DNA from: Sphingopyxis flava
Lineage (GTDB): Bacteria; Pseudomonadota; Alphaproteobacteria; Sphingomonadales; Sphingomonadaceae
Direction: 5' to 3'
Assembly (NCBI RefSeq): GCF_900168005.1
Contig: NZ_FUYP01000003.1
Location: 177,447-241,446 of the forward strand
DNA length: 64,000 nt
The notes under the pieces were generated by a model. It did not search any database, had not been told where the DNA came from, and was given only the letters and a program-made list of their open reading frames with translations. The translations under genes were made by a program, and so were the position numbers. Position 1 is the stretch's first letter; the number at the start of each line of letters is the position of its first letter. Shown piece by piece: positions 35,330 to 44,707 of the stretch.

Positions 35330-36469
35330 ATGGATTTCACCTATACCGAAACGCAGGACATGATCCGCGACACGCTGGCGCGCTTTCTGGGCGACACCTA
35401 CGGATTTGAAACGCGTCAGAAATTTATCGCCAGCGAGGCCGGGCGTGACCCCGGAATCTGGAGAGCGATCGCGCAGGATCTCGGCATGCTCGGGGCCTCC
35501 TTCGCCGAAGAGCAGGGAGGGCTCGGTGGCGGCGCGCTCGAAAATGCGATCATCATGGAGGAACTGGGCAAGGTTATCGCGATCGAGCCCTATCTTTCCA
35601 CCGTCGTGATTGCAGGCGGAGCGCTCAAGGCCGTGGGCGGAGCCCAGGCCGACGCGATGATCCCCGAGATCATTGCGGGCAACGCCATTGTCGCCTTCGC
35701 CTATGCCGAGCCGCAGGGTCGCTATGATCTTGCCAATCTCAGGACGAGCGCGAAAAAGGACGGCGCGGGCTGGGTCCTGAATGGTCACAAGGGTGTTGTC
35801 TATGCGGGTCCCTGGGCGACACAGCTTCTCGTCACCGCCCGCACGGGCGGCAACCAGCGCGATCGTGAGGGCGTGTCCCTCTTCCTGATCGACGCAAATC
35901 TGCCCGGTATCGTTCGCCGCGACTATCCGACCGTCGACGGCAATCGCGCGTCGGAGATTTACTTCGAAAATGCCGCGATCCCTGCCGATGCGCTGCTGGG
36001 CGGCGAGGGCACGGGGCTGCCGCTGATTGAACAGATCGTCGATGAAGCAACCGTGGCGCTCTGCGCCGAGGCGACCGGCGTGATGCAGAAGCTTCACGAA
36101 GGGACGCTTGAATATACGCAGCAGCGCAAGCAGTTCGGTGTGCCGATTGCGAAGTTCCAGGTCCTCCAGCATCGGATGGTCGACATGTTCATGGAAGTCG
36201 AGCAGGCGCGTTCGATGACGATCATGGCAACGCTGAAGCTGGGGTTACCGGAGAAGGAGCGCATGACGGCGGTATCGGCGGCGAAGAGCAAGGTCGCGCG
36301 CGGCGCCAAATTCGTCGGTCAGAACGCCATCCAGACTCACGGCGGTATCGGCATCACGCAGGAACTGGCAATCGGCCATTATTTCAAGCGCGCGACGCTG
36401 ATCGAAGGCCAGTTCGGCAGCGCTGATTATCATATGGACCGATACGAACGGCTGGCACTCGCCGACTAG
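35330..36469 (+). CDS. Acyl-CoA dehydrogenase, small-type subunit of a pair
   Basis: The 379-residue protein is of the PimD-like class. It shows DFTYTETQDMIRDTLARFL, GGGALENAIIMEELGK, the weak FAD segment AYAEPQGRYDL, RKQFGVPIAKFQVLQHRMVDM, QTHGGIGIT and the C-terminal TLIEGQFGSADYH. The glutamate in IEG keeps the catalytic-base position that the first subunit has lost, and the Arg-rich FAD/CoA residues are weaker. That is the division of labour known for heteromeric acyl-CoA dehydrogenases. It follows the first gene by about 107 bases. Confidence 0.92.
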   Translation: MDFTYTETQDMIRDTLARFLGDTYGFETRQKFIASEAGRDPGIWRAIAQDLGMLGASFAEEQGGLGGGALENAIIMEELGKVIAIEPYLSTVVIAGGALKAVGGAQADAMIPEIIAGNAIVAFAYAEPQGRYDLANLRTSAKKDGAGWVLNGHKGVVYAGPWATQLLVTARTGGNQRDREGVSLFLIDANLPGIVRRDYPTVDGNRASEIYFENAAIPADALLGGEGTGLPLIEQIVDEATVALCAEATGVMQKLHEGTLEYTQQRKQFGVPIAKFQVLQHRMVDMFMEVEQARSMTIMATLKLGLPEKERMTAVSAAKSKVARGAKFVGQNAIQTHGGIGITQELAIGHYFKRATLIEGQFGSADYHMDRYERLALAD

Positions 36470-36498
36470 GAAGGCCCCGCGGCCTCGAGGGGGGCGCC

Positions 36499-38928
36499 TC
36501 AATAGGCTACGTCAATCGCTATTCGCAGCGTGCGGGGACGCAGCGGGGTGAGATAGCCCGCGCTCCCCTCGACAAAGGGCGTGCCGAGCGCGAACCGATT
36601 GCCGCGGGCATCGAGAAGATTGGTCAGCGTCACCGACAGGCCGCGCCGCTCGTTGCCGAGACGCGCGGCGAGCCCCGTGTCGACATAATCGCCTTGGCCT
36701 TCTCCGAGGATCGGACCGATCCCGAGGCGTGACGGCCCGACATAATGCGCCCAGCCGTTGACACGCAGATCCTCCTCGCCGATCGCGAGCGCGTAATTGA
36801 AAGCGCCGCGCAGCGCGTAGCGCGCGATATTGGGGATCTGCCCAAGGCGCGTCAGCAGGGCGGAAAATTCCGGCGCCTCGCCATTGGCACTGAAGCGCGT
36901 CGCGATTGTCCTCAGTTCGCCGGCGAACAATTCATCGACACGGCTGTGATTGTAGACGGCGCCTGCCTCTAGCGACAATGATGGCATCGGTTGCACCGCG
37001 ACGGCGCCAGAAATGCTCGTGATGCGTCCGTCACCAATATTTGCAGTGCTCGGAAAGCCGTTGGAATCGATGAAGTCCGCCTGGATATCGCGCCAGCGGC
37101 TGTACGAGACCGAAAGATGGGCATCAAATGGGGTTCGCCCCTTTTCGCCCAGGCGCACACCCCCTTCCCAGGTGCGGACCTGGTCGTTGCGGAAGCGGCG
37201 TACGAAGTTGCTGTCGATCGCGAGGCCGCCCGGCCTGAATCCCTCCTGATAGCGCGCGTAAAGCGTGATGTTGCGAACGGGCTTCGCGAGCACGGAGAAA
37301 GAGGGGAGAAGATCGGTTTCGGACCGGTGCGCGGTGACCGCGCGCTGGGCAAGGGCAAGCGCGAACGGCACATCCTCGCCGCTACCCCCGAGCCGCGCGT
37401 GCGACAGCCTGAGGCCGCCTGCGACAAGCAGTTTCGGCAAGACTTCAAACGTTGCCTCGCCATAGCCAGTAAGCTCGGTGATTCGGTTGGTCACGCCTGT
37501 AATCGGAGCCTGGAAGCTCAGCTCGCCATATTCGCGCTTCTGCCGCGTCCGATTGTCGACGAAACTCGCGCCCACGACCCACCCCAGCCCCTCATGGAAA
37601 GGGCGGGACAGCCGCGTCTCGCTGACGAACATGCGCGTCCGGTTTGCCTGGTCGAGAACACGCGGGTCGCCGTCGGTGCCGCTCGCATCGAAGCGCTCGA
37701 ACAGGCGGTGGCGAATGAATGCGTTGGATGACTGGAAACGGAGGTCACCCCAATCCTTCGCGACGACCAATGTCGCCATTCCATAGCGCGCACGAGCCTT
37801 CTGCTCGACGAGTGAATAGCGGGTCAGCGGCGGCGCGTCCTTGTCGGCATATTGTGCGTCCTTCGACGTTGTCGCCTGATATACGCCGCCCAGATCCAGC
37901 GTCCAGTCGTCGCCGGCGTCGAGCCGGAGCGTCGCACGGCCACCGCGGATCACGACGCGGTTCACGTCATCCTGTCCGCGAACCGGGTTGTCGATATAGC
38001 CGCCGTCGCTCAGCATGTAGCCGACGAGGCGAAGCGCATGGCGTTCGCCCGCGGGCACATTGGCGATCACGCCAAGATCGCCGCCGGGATCGCCGTGCTG
38101 GGTTACAGACGCACCGGCAATTGCCTGCAATTCCATCCGGTGGGGGCTCGGGGCCTTCGGCACGACGCGAATGATTCCGCCGAGCGACCCCGCGCCGTAG
38201 AGGGTGCCTTGCGGCCCTTCGAGAATCTCGACGCTGTCGACGTCATAGAGCCGCAGATCAGGGTCGGGCGCATTGTAGCTAAGGCGGATGTCGCCCAGAT
38301 ATTGCCCGACCGTCGACTGGGTGGGTCCGGTGAAGCTCGAATCGGCGATGCCGCGAATAAACAGCTTGTTGCGCCCCGATCCCAGATGGGTCGAGGAAAC
38401 AGTCGCCATCCGCGCGAGGATCGATTCCATCCCGCGCTCGCCGCCAAATGCCAAATCGCCGCCATCGAGAAGAGTGGCGACGCCGGCAAAATGCGAATGG
38501 GGAAGATCGGTTTTCGACGCGGTGACGATGATCTCGTCCTGCGGCTGCGCGATCCCGGCAGGGGCGGGGCCCGGCCGCGCCATCCGGCGGGGCGGGGAGG
38601 TCGCGCGGCGCGCGACGCGGGGTGAGGGAGGTCGGCGTTCGATGCGCCAGCTCGTTTTGCTCACACGCACCGCGCGCGCGTCGGAGCCTGCGAGCATTCG
38701 GCGAATGGCATCCTCGGCGCTCATTCGTCCCCGAACCGGCTTGACGCGGCCGTTCCAAAGCTCGGCATCGGCGACGCTCACGCTGATGCCTGCCTGACGG
38801 CTCAGTACCGGCAGGGCGCTCGCGAGACTACCCGCCGGGACGTCGAACCGCTGCTCCTCTGCCGCCTGCGCCGTCGAGGGCGCGCAGAGCGCGGCGGCCG
38901 CGATCAGGAGGGGGAGGCGGCCCGTCAT
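36499..38928 (-). CDS. TonB-dependent receptor with signalling STN domain
   Basis: The 809-residue outer-membrane receptor has a signal peptide and an STN domain (EEQRFDVPAGSLASALPVLSRQAG in pieces FDVPAGSLASALPVL and ISVSVADAEL). The TonB box and plug region follow (DEIIVTASKT, FIRGIADSSF, VEILEGPQGTLYGAGSLGGIIRVV). A 22-strand barrel ends RTLRIAIDVAY with an aromatic last residue. The STN domain shows that it signals through the FecR protein encoded next to it. The ligand is unknown; the gene context does not specify iron, and the barrel family is also used for other siderophores or sugars. Confidence 0.93.
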   Translation of the reverse strand: MTGRLPLLIAAAALCAPSTAQAAEEQRFDVPAGSLASALPVLSRQAGISVSVADAELWNGRVKPVRGRMSAEDAIRRMLAGSDARAVRVSKTSWRIERRPPSPRVARRATSPPRRMARPGPAPAGIAQPQDEIIVTASKTDLPHSHFAGVATLLDGGDLAFGGERGMESILARMATVSSTHLGSGRNKLFIRGIADSSFTGPTQSTVGQYLGDIRLSYNAPDPDLRLYDVDSVEILEGPQGTLYGAGSLGGIIRVVPKAPSPHRMELQAIAGASVTQHGDPGGDLGVIANVPAGERHALRLVGYMLSDGGYIDNPVRGQDDVNRVVIRGGRATLRLDAGDDWTLDLGGVYQATTSKDAQYADKDAPPLTRYSLVEQKARARYGMATLVVAKDWGDLRFQSSNAFIRHRLFERFDASGTDGDPRVLDQANRTRMFVSETRLSRPFHEGLGWVVGASFVDNRTRQKREYGELSFQAPITGVTNRITELTGYGEATFEVLPKLLVAGGLRLSHARLGGSGEDVPFALALAQRAVTAHRSETDLLPSFSVLAKPVRNITLYARYQEGFRPGGLAIDSNFVRRFRNDQVRTWEGGVRLGEKGRTPFDAHLSVSYSRWRDIQADFIDSNGFPSTANIGDGRITSISGAVAVQPMPSLSLEAGAVYNHSRVDELFAGELRTIATRFSANGEAPEFSALLTRLGQIPNIARYALRGAFNYALAIGEEDLRVNGWAHYVGPSRLGIGPILGEGQGDYVDTGLAARLGNERRGLSVTLTNLLDARGNRFALGTPFVEGSAGYLTPLRPRTLRIAIDVAY

Positions 38929-38929
38929 C

Positions 38930-39862
38930 TCAGCGCGTCAATACCCAGCCGCTGCCCTGCCGCGTGGCGCGGGTTCCCGACAGCGCGGCGAGGTCGGCGA
39001 TGGTGCGTGCCCGATCCTGCGCGATAATGAGCGCTCCGCGAAACGACACGTCGCGCGCTTCTGCCGCAACACGCACGTCCATTCCGGCGGTACGGCGCAG
39101 ATCATCGGCAACGTCCGTGAGCGGGGTTCCATTGTAGACCAGGAGCCCGGTGCGCCAGCCCCCGACGTTGGCCGGCTCGATATTCCTGACCTTCGGCGCC
39201 GCGCCATCGGCAGCATCGAGCTCCTGGCCGGCTACGACACGCACATTCTCGCGCCGCGGGTTGTAGGCGACGACGCCTTCCGAAACGGCGATCGATGTCT
39301 GCGCGCTTCGGCGCACGACGTTGAACGCGGTGCCAAGATCGACAATCTCGGCGCTGCCCGCCTCGACCACGAAGGGATCGTCATCGCGGTGCATGACGTG
39401 GAACATCGCCTCACCCTGTTCGAGCCGCGCAAAGCGGGGGCGATCCTCCTCAAGCGTCACCACCGAGGCGCCATTGATCTCGATTTTCGACCCATCGGGG
39501 AGCGTGACGGTGCGATGCTCGCCCGCGACGGTCTCGATCCGGTTCGCATCGCCAAGCAGGTTGAAAGTTGAAAGGCTCACGGCCGCAACCAGCGCAGCGG
39601 CCACCGCGCCGCCCAGCCACGCGCGGCGAGGCACGCGGCGCCGCGCGGGCACCTCGTCCCAATCGACCTCGGGGCTTGATGCCGGAGGCACTGCGCCAAG
39701 ATCAGCATCGAGGCTCGCGATCGCGTCATAGGCCTTAGCATGAACCGGATCTTCGGCGAGCCAGTCGGCAAAGCCATCCCAGTCGGAAAAGGCGGGGTCC
39801 CGCTGGCGGATCACCCAGTCGATCGCCCGCGCTTCGATATCGCTGGAGGGATCAGGGCGCAT
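38930..39862 (-). CDS. fecR: FecR-family anti-sigma/signal transducer
   Basis: The 310-residue protein has an N-terminal cytoplasmic DUF4880 region (EARAIDWVIRQRDPAFSDWDGFADWL in pieces AIDWVIRQRDPAFSDWD and FADWLAEDP). A membrane helix lies at about residues 83-101, followed by the FecR domain (GEHRTVTLPDGSKIEINGASVV and LEQGEAMFHVMHRDDDPFVVEAG). A C-terminal DUF4974/STN-contacting part completes it. It passes the receptor signal to the sigma factor. It overlaps the sigma gene by eleven bases and is followed one base later by the receptor gene. Confidence 0.93.
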   Translation of the reverse strand: MRPDPSSDIEARAIDWVIRQRDPAFSDWDGFADWLAEDPVHAKAYDAIASLDADLGAVPPASSPEVDWDEVPARRRVPRRAWLGGAVAAALVAAVSLSTFNLLGDANRIETVAGEHRTVTLPDGSKIEINGASVVTLEEDRPRFARLEQGEAMFHVMHRDDDPFVVEAGSAEIVDLGTAFNVVRRSAQTSIAVSEGVVAYNPRRENVRVVAGQELDAADGAAPKVRNIEPANVGGWRTGLLVYNGTPLTDVADDLRRTAGMDVRVAAEARDVSFRGALIIAQDRARTIADLAALSGTRATRQGSGWVLTR

Positions 39863-40373
39863 CGAATTGCCTCCTAAGCGCAGCGAGCGCAGCGTAAACC
39901 TTTCGCAGATCAGCCTCGACCGTGCTCAGGCTGACGCCCATTTCGGCGGCAATGTCGCGCTGCTGCACGCCGTCGACGCGAAACCGGCGGAAGATGCGTG
40001 CGGGACGCTCGCCGGTCGCCGCAATGGTCTGTTCAACAAGGGCGAGCTGCTCGCGCGAGATGAGCGCGCTCTCGGCCGAAGGTTTCTGGTCCGCGGCACT
40101 TTCGCCCCATGCCTTGTCCCGAAGCTCGCTCTGGCGCGCCGAGCGATAGCGGTCGAGCATCAGATTGTTTGCAGCGCGCATGACATAGGCGAGGGGGTCG
40201 GCAACGGGTCCCGTGCTGCGGGCGGAAAGCCGCACCCAAAGATCCTGGAACAGATCCTCCGCGGCATCGCCCGCGCCGCGCAGCGCAAGGAAACGCAGGA
40301 TGCGTTCGCGGTTGGCGAGCAACACGCCTTCGATGCCTTGCGCGGCGTCGGTTCGATCTCTCGCCTGGGTCAT
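39852..40373 (-). CDS. fecI: ECF sigma factor, FecI-like
   Basis: The 173-residue sigma factor has region 2 (AAEDLFQDLWVRLSA, AYVMRAANNLMLDRYRS) and region 4 (RIFRRFRVDGVQQRDIAAEMGVSLSTVEADLRKVYAAL). The FecI class is shown by the region 4 sequence and the fecR-receptor neighbours. The frame is open 156 bases further upstream, but MTQARD at 40373 is the natural start. The sigma, fecR and receptor genes form one compact operon. Confidence 0.92.
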   Translation of the reverse strand: MTQARDRTDAAQGIEGVLLANRERILRFLALRGAGDAAEDLFQDLWVRLSARSTGPVADPLAYVMRAANNLMLDRYRSARQSELRDKAWGESAADQKPSAESALISREQLALVEQTIAATGERPARIFRRFRVDGVQQRDIAAEMGVSLSTVEADLRKVYAALAALRRQFDAP

Positions 40374-40555
40374 GCTTCGCTTGGTCAGGAACGCCGTTCG
40401 TTGTGAGCCGGTCCGCGCACCCATGGTCCGGGACGTCCCCCTGGTGGCGCTTTCATATAGCGGCTTGGCGAGCCTGCGCAACCGCGGCGCTTGCCGAGGG
40501 GGAAGGGAGGGGACTGCCAGAGCGAGCATCGATCATTCTCTTCCTAAAGCCCTAG

Positions 40556-40593
40556 GCAAGGGGGAAGCAGGGTGAGGAGAGCTTCCCCCTTGC
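40556..40593. repeat. 13-bp inverted repeat upstream of the sigma operon
   Basis: GCAAGGGGGAAGC and its exact complement, 12 bases apart, lie in the 271-bp gap between the autotransporter end and the sigma gene. On the minus strand no T-run follows, so termination of the autotransporter transcript is uncertain; it could also be an operator. A longer imperfect dyad (GGGTCGG with CCGACCC) follows at 40594-40634. Confidence 0.45.
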
Positions 40594-40644
40594 GGGCGGG
40601 ACCGACCCGGGGGGCATTGGGTCGGCCCGCAACTCGTGGCAGCC

Positions 40645-43600
40645 TTAAAGGCCAACCTTGAGGCTGGCGCGGAACGACCAGCCGAAGTGGCTCTGCTGCT
40701 CCTCTGCCGACAGCTCGCCGCCTAGCTGGAATGCCGAATTGCCGGCAATCGCGCGCAGCCGGCCAATCCAGCCGCTCGTCCGTTCCTCAGGGATGAGGGT
40801 GAAGGCGTCGCCATCCTCGAACGAGGCGACCGTCGCGCCCAGCGATCCGCCGACGAGCTGGCGCCGCCCGGCCTCGATCTCGAAGCGCGTCCAGCCGTCA
40901 TATTCGTCCGCACCGCCAAAATCGAGGCCGAGCGCAACGGTGCCGGTCACTGCCAGCTCGTCGCTGCTCCGGCCAAGCACGGTGAGATCGAGGGCATCGC
41001 CGCCACCGGTTTCGGTGTAACCGTCTTCCTTCAGCTTGTAATAATCGACCGCGACCATTGGTCGGAACGAAAGATTGCCGCGCGTCCTCGCATCATAGGC
41101 TAGCGAGCCCGACGCCGAATAGAGCGTGCCGTCCCATTTGCCGCGCATCGTCTTCTCAATGTCCTCAGCGCCCGCCTCGGCGCGGAAGTTGCGCGTGCCC
41201 TTCATCTTGATCGGCGCTCCTGAGACGCGGGCGTTCGCCATGAAGCCGTTGGACCGCAGGCGCCAGTGGAGGGCGCCTTCGAACTGGCTGGTGCTCACTT
41301 CATTGTCATTGCTGCCATTGCCGTCCTTGCCGCTCAGGAAGGCGACCGAGCCGCCGAAATTGCCGATATCGGTCTTGATCTCGGCGCCAAGCGAGATGCC
41401 CCACCCGGTGACATCATAGCTTGCGGTGTTCCCGATGCCCTTCGAGGTGCCCCAGACGGCCTGATTGACCCAATAGCCCCATTTGCCTTCGTCCTGGAAC
41501 GGCGCATTGGGATCCTGAAGATAGCGCGCCAGCGCACGCGATCCGGTGGTCACGGTCTCGAACACGCCGCCCTCATGCTCGGGCAGCATTTGCTGGAGCT
41601 GGCCGCGGAACGCATCGCCATCGGCGATGCGCAGGAACACGCCCTCGATATCCTCGTCGGCGCCGAGCGCCTCGAAGGCTGCATCGAAGGCGCTTGCCTC
41701 CGACCGGTTCAGGCCAAGCTCGCTCACGGCCTTGCGGGTCACGTCGACCACCAGCGTGTTTCCGCTCGCGGTGAGCTCGCCCTTGTAGAGGAAGGGGAGG
41801 AGCGTTGTTTCGGCGGTGAGGTTGCTCGCGCCCGTCAGCGAACCCGCCGTCAGCACGACATGCTGACCCTCGGCCCCATCGATGCTGGTCAGCTGGAGCG
41901 CGAGTTTCGAATCCTTGTCGAAGCTGGCGTTCCCGGTCACGGTGAGCGCGGTACCGCCGTCGTCTCCGTCGAGCGTCACGCCGAGTACGCCCTTGCCGGT
42001 GACCGAGAGCGACGCGATCGTCGCGGCGCCCTGCACATCGAAGGCGCCGCCGTTGACGCTGACCCCAAGGCCGGAAGAATTGGCGAGCGTGCCGGAGAAA
42101 ACCGACGATCCGCCGATGCTCAACGTATCGCTTCCGCCGCCAAAGTCAGCAAGTCCGGTGAAACGGGACGAGCCCTCCATCGCGAAACTGTCGCTTCCTG
42201 CCCCGAAGGTCGCGTTGCCCGTATAAACCGCATCGCCCGAAAGCTTCAGCCGGTTGTTGCCAGCCCCGAAGCTTGTGTGGCCCTTCACCGTGCCGTCGGC
42301 GATGTCGAAGACGTCGTCGCCGCTGCCGAAACGGACATCGCCGGTGATGCTGGGCGCGGTCTTGCCATCACCCACGGCGATCTGCTTCACCGTCGCGCCG
42401 CCGGCATTGGCGGTAAGGTCGATGGCGATATTGTCGGCCGCATCCTTGGCGCCAGTCGCGCTGATCGCGCCGCTATTCTCCACCATGTCGACATTGCCCG
42501 AGAGGTCGACGATGGCGCGCGCGGTCGCATCGTCACCGCCAACCTTGGCGTTGACGGTGCCGCTGTTGCGGATGAGGCCAACATTGCTGCCCGCTTCGAC
42601 GAGGATTGCGGTTGCGACTGCGTCTTGCGCCTTGCCGCCCGTGGTCGCATCAACTTTTCCCGACACGCGGATTTCAGGAACCGTGGCGCCCGCGCCGATG
42701 CGCATCGCTGTCGCCGAGGCGTCCTTCGAAATCGCATTGACCGAGCCTGCAACGCTGACCCCGCCCGAGATATTCACGGCGCCGCCGAGACCGCCGATCT
42801 GGAGGCCGGTCGAATCCACCCCCGTGTAGACGCCGCTGCCCACGACCCCGCCATTGATGATCAGACCGAAATTGGTGCCGGTGCCGGCGACGGCGCCAAT
42901 CGCGATATCACGGCTTGCCGAACCGACCTGCATCGCGGGCGCCGACCCGAAGGAGCGCACGGCAGCAGAGCCTTCCTTGGCGTCCTCGATACCGTCCTTG
43001 TCTTCGTCCTTGTCGGTTTCGCTCGTGTCCTTGGGGGGAACCGCGAGAATGATGCCGCCCGTGACGTCACCTTCGATCGACAGCGCGGGACCTCCTTGCA
43101 AGAGGTCGTCGGCGTCGAGTTTCGAAGGATCTGAAGGCGCGCTCGTGTAACGATAGCCGCTCGCGGTGAGCTCGCCCTGCACCTCGAGCGCGCCGGTGAT
43201 GTCGCCGGTCAGTCGCGCCGCTGTCGCATTCTCGCCGATCGCGGCAATCTTGCCCGCGAGACGGACGTTTCCGGTAACGTCCTCCAGTCCGACGCCCAGC
43301 GCATTGTCGCCGAGAACCGATATCGACCCGTCGTTGGTGAATTTTCCGGTGAGCGGCCCTCCAAGACGAATGCCCGCCGAATTATTGCCCTCGATCGTGA
43401 TTTCGCCCGAATTGACGATGTTCCCCGCGAACGCACCGGCGGTAAGAATGCCCGTGCGATTGCTGCCGACGGCAAAGGGACCATCGATGTCGCCATCATT
43501 GTCGATGTCGGTGGGGGCATAGGTCTCGTTGATGATGATCTTGCCGGTCGCGCCATTGGTGATCGATCCCGTGACCCCGGCGTTGGCCGCGATGCCCGTC

Positions 43601-43851
43601 GCGCCGTCTTTATTGACAATCTCGATCGTGCCTTCGTTGACGACCTTGTGATTGCTGTCGATGGTGACTGCCGGACCGGCGGCCGGCTTGATGGAGCCGT
43701 CCTTGCTAATCTTGATGTCGTCAGGCGCACCCGATTTCACCGTCGAAGTCTTGACCGCTGTTGTCGTCGCGGTGGAGATCGTCGTCTCGGCGTGGGCGGG
43801 CAGGGCGGCCATTGCGGCCAGGCAGGTCGACGCCAGCAAAGTCTTGCGCAT
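40645..43851 (-). CDS. Autotransporter adhesin-like protein
   Basis: The 1068-residue protein starts with a signal peptide (LAAMAALPAHA). About 700 residues of repetitive beta-helix passenger follow, with many NSGxI, GxITNG and GDDV-type turns (VNEGTIEIVNKDG, NSGEITIEGNNSAGI, FGSGDDVFDIADG). Two Asp-rich, calcium-loop-like inserts are present (DIDNDGDIDG and DKDEDKDGIEDAKEG). The last 280 residues are a type V autotransporter barrel ending in FRASLKVGL. The passenger is presumably exposed at the cell surface. A 622-codon frame on the opposite strand is only a GC-bias shadow. Confidence 0.88.
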   Translation of the reverse strand: MRKTLLASTCLAAMAALPAHAETTISTATTTAVKTSTVKSGAPDDIKISKDGSIKPAAGPAVTIDSNHKVVNEGTIEIVNKDGATGIAANAGVTGSITNGATGKIIINETYAPTDIDNDGDIDGPFAVGSNRTGILTAGAFAGNIVNSGEITIEGNNSAGIRLGGPLTGKFTNDGSISVLGDNALGVGLEDVTGNVRLAGKIAAIGENATAARLTGDITGALEVQGELTASGYRYTSAPSDPSKLDADDLLQGGPALSIEGDVTGGIILAVPPKDTSETDKDEDKDGIEDAKEGSAAVRSFGSAPAMQVGSASRDIAIGAVAGTGTNFGLIINGGVVGSGVYTGVDSTGLQIGGLGGAVNISGGVSVAGSVNAISKDASATAMRIGAGATVPEIRVSGKVDATTGGKAQDAVATAILVEAGSNVGLIRNSGTVNAKVGGDDATARAIVDLSGNVDMVENSGAISATGAKDAADNIAIDLTANAGGATVKQIAVGDGKTAPSITGDVRFGSGDDVFDIADGTVKGHTSFGAGNNRLKLSGDAVYTGNATFGAGSDSFAMEGSSRFTGLADFGGGSDTLSIGGSSVFSGTLANSSGLGVSVNGGAFDVQGAATIASLSVTGKGVLGVTLDGDDGGTALTVTGNASFDKDSKLALQLTSIDGAEGQHVVLTAGSLTGASNLTAETTLLPFLYKGELTASGNTLVVDVTRKAVSELGLNRSEASAFDAAFEALGADEDIEGVFLRIADGDAFRGQLQQMLPEHEGGVFETVTTGSRALARYLQDPNAPFQDEGKWGYWVNQAVWGTSKGIGNTASYDVTGWGISLGAEIKTDIGNFGGSVAFLSGKDGNGSNDNEVSTSQFEGALHWRLRSNGFMANARVSGAPIKMKGTRNFRAEAGAEDIEKTMRGKWDGTLYSASGSLAYDARTRGNLSFRPMVAVDYYKLKEDGYTETGGGDALDLTVLGRSSDELAVTGTVALGLDFGGADEYDGWTRFEIEAGRRQLVGGSLGATVASFEDGDAFTLIPEERTSGWIGRLRAIAGNSAFQLGGELSAEEQQSHFGWSFRASLKVGL

Positions 43852-43996
43852 GAAATTCCTCTTGTGATCGGTTCGGGACGTCCTCCCGGGGACAATCGCA
43901 AGACGGAGACCCGGCCGGTCGCCCTTGAAACTATTTTGGCGGCGCGCCGAAGGCGCTGTTCAGCGCCTCGTCAGGCAGCGGCGCTAGAATGACGTC

Positions 43997-44665
43997 ATGA
44001 CGAACAATTTCCGCCGCTGCGCCCGCCCCCTTGCTCTCGCGCTGCTCGCCGGCGCGCTCGCCATGCCTGCCTCGGGCCAAACCGCGCAGGACTGGGAGAT
44101 TGGCCCTGTCATCCGCGGCAAGAATTACTCGGTGGGAATGCCCCTCCATCCGGTGCAGGGCAGGGGACAAAGCTGGTCCTTCGACTTTCCCCTCGTGCCC
44201 GACGCGCGCGGTCGCGGCGGACATGTCCATTATGTGACCTTCGCGCCGGGGAGCCTCGCGGGCAAGACGAAGATCCGCGTTCGCTACCGAATCGATGCCG
44301 CTCAGGGCGTGCGTTTCGTTCCGCAGGAATTTCCCGATCGCACTGCTATCATGAGCCTCTATTTCCAGCGCCGCGGCGATACATGGACCGCGAAAGGGCG
44401 CTACCGTTTCTACCGGTGGTATGCGCCAAATGCGGCCGTTCAGATGATCGAGCCGGGGGTGCACGAATTCACCCTCGCACTGGATGATCCGCGCTGGATC
44501 GCCGTCATGGGCGGTACCAGCAGCACCAATCCTGCCGAGTTCCGCCAAGCGCTCGAACAGGCGTCCCGGGTCGGGCTCGTATTCGGGTCGAATGGCGGGC
44601 GCGGGCACGGTGTCTACGCGACGGGACCTGCGCGCTTCACGCTGCTCAGCTTCCATATTTCCTGA
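43997..44665 (+). CDS. Exported protein of unknown function
   Basis: The 222-residue product has a signal peptide (LLAGALAMPASGQ). The mature part is rich in beta strands and aromatic residues (GRGQSWSFDFPLVP, YRFYRWYAPNAAVQ), and its compact globular pattern is suggestive of a carbohydrate-binding or jelly-roll fold. I do not recognise the family. It lies divergent from the autotransporter gene and 42 bases before the GFA-family gene. Confidence 0.75.
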   Translation: MTNNFRRCARPLALALLAGALAMPASGQTAQDWEIGPVIRGKNYSVGMPLHPVQGRGQSWSFDFPLVPDARGRGGHVHYVTFAPGSLAGKTKIRVRYRIDAAQGVRFVPQEFPDRTAIMSLYFQRRGDTWTAKGRYRFYRWYAPNAAVQMIEPGVHEFTLALDDPRWIAVMGGTSSTNPAEFRQALEQASRVGLVFGSNGGRGHGVYATGPARFTLLSFHIS

Positions 44666-44707
44666 GAGCGCTAGGTCCGCTTATCGAGAGGTGCTAGGGT
44701 CGCGGCG

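Noticed and set aside
40594..40634. GGGTCGG dyad as a terminator of the autotransporter gene
   Set aside because: The stem has a bulge and no T-run follows on the minus strand, so it is only mentioned with the nearby 13-bp repeat.
41266..43134. 622-codon open frame on the plus strand
   Set aside because: It is antisense to the autotransporter gene, whose frame has a signal peptide, repeats and a barrel end. The plus frame has no domain and reflects GC bias.
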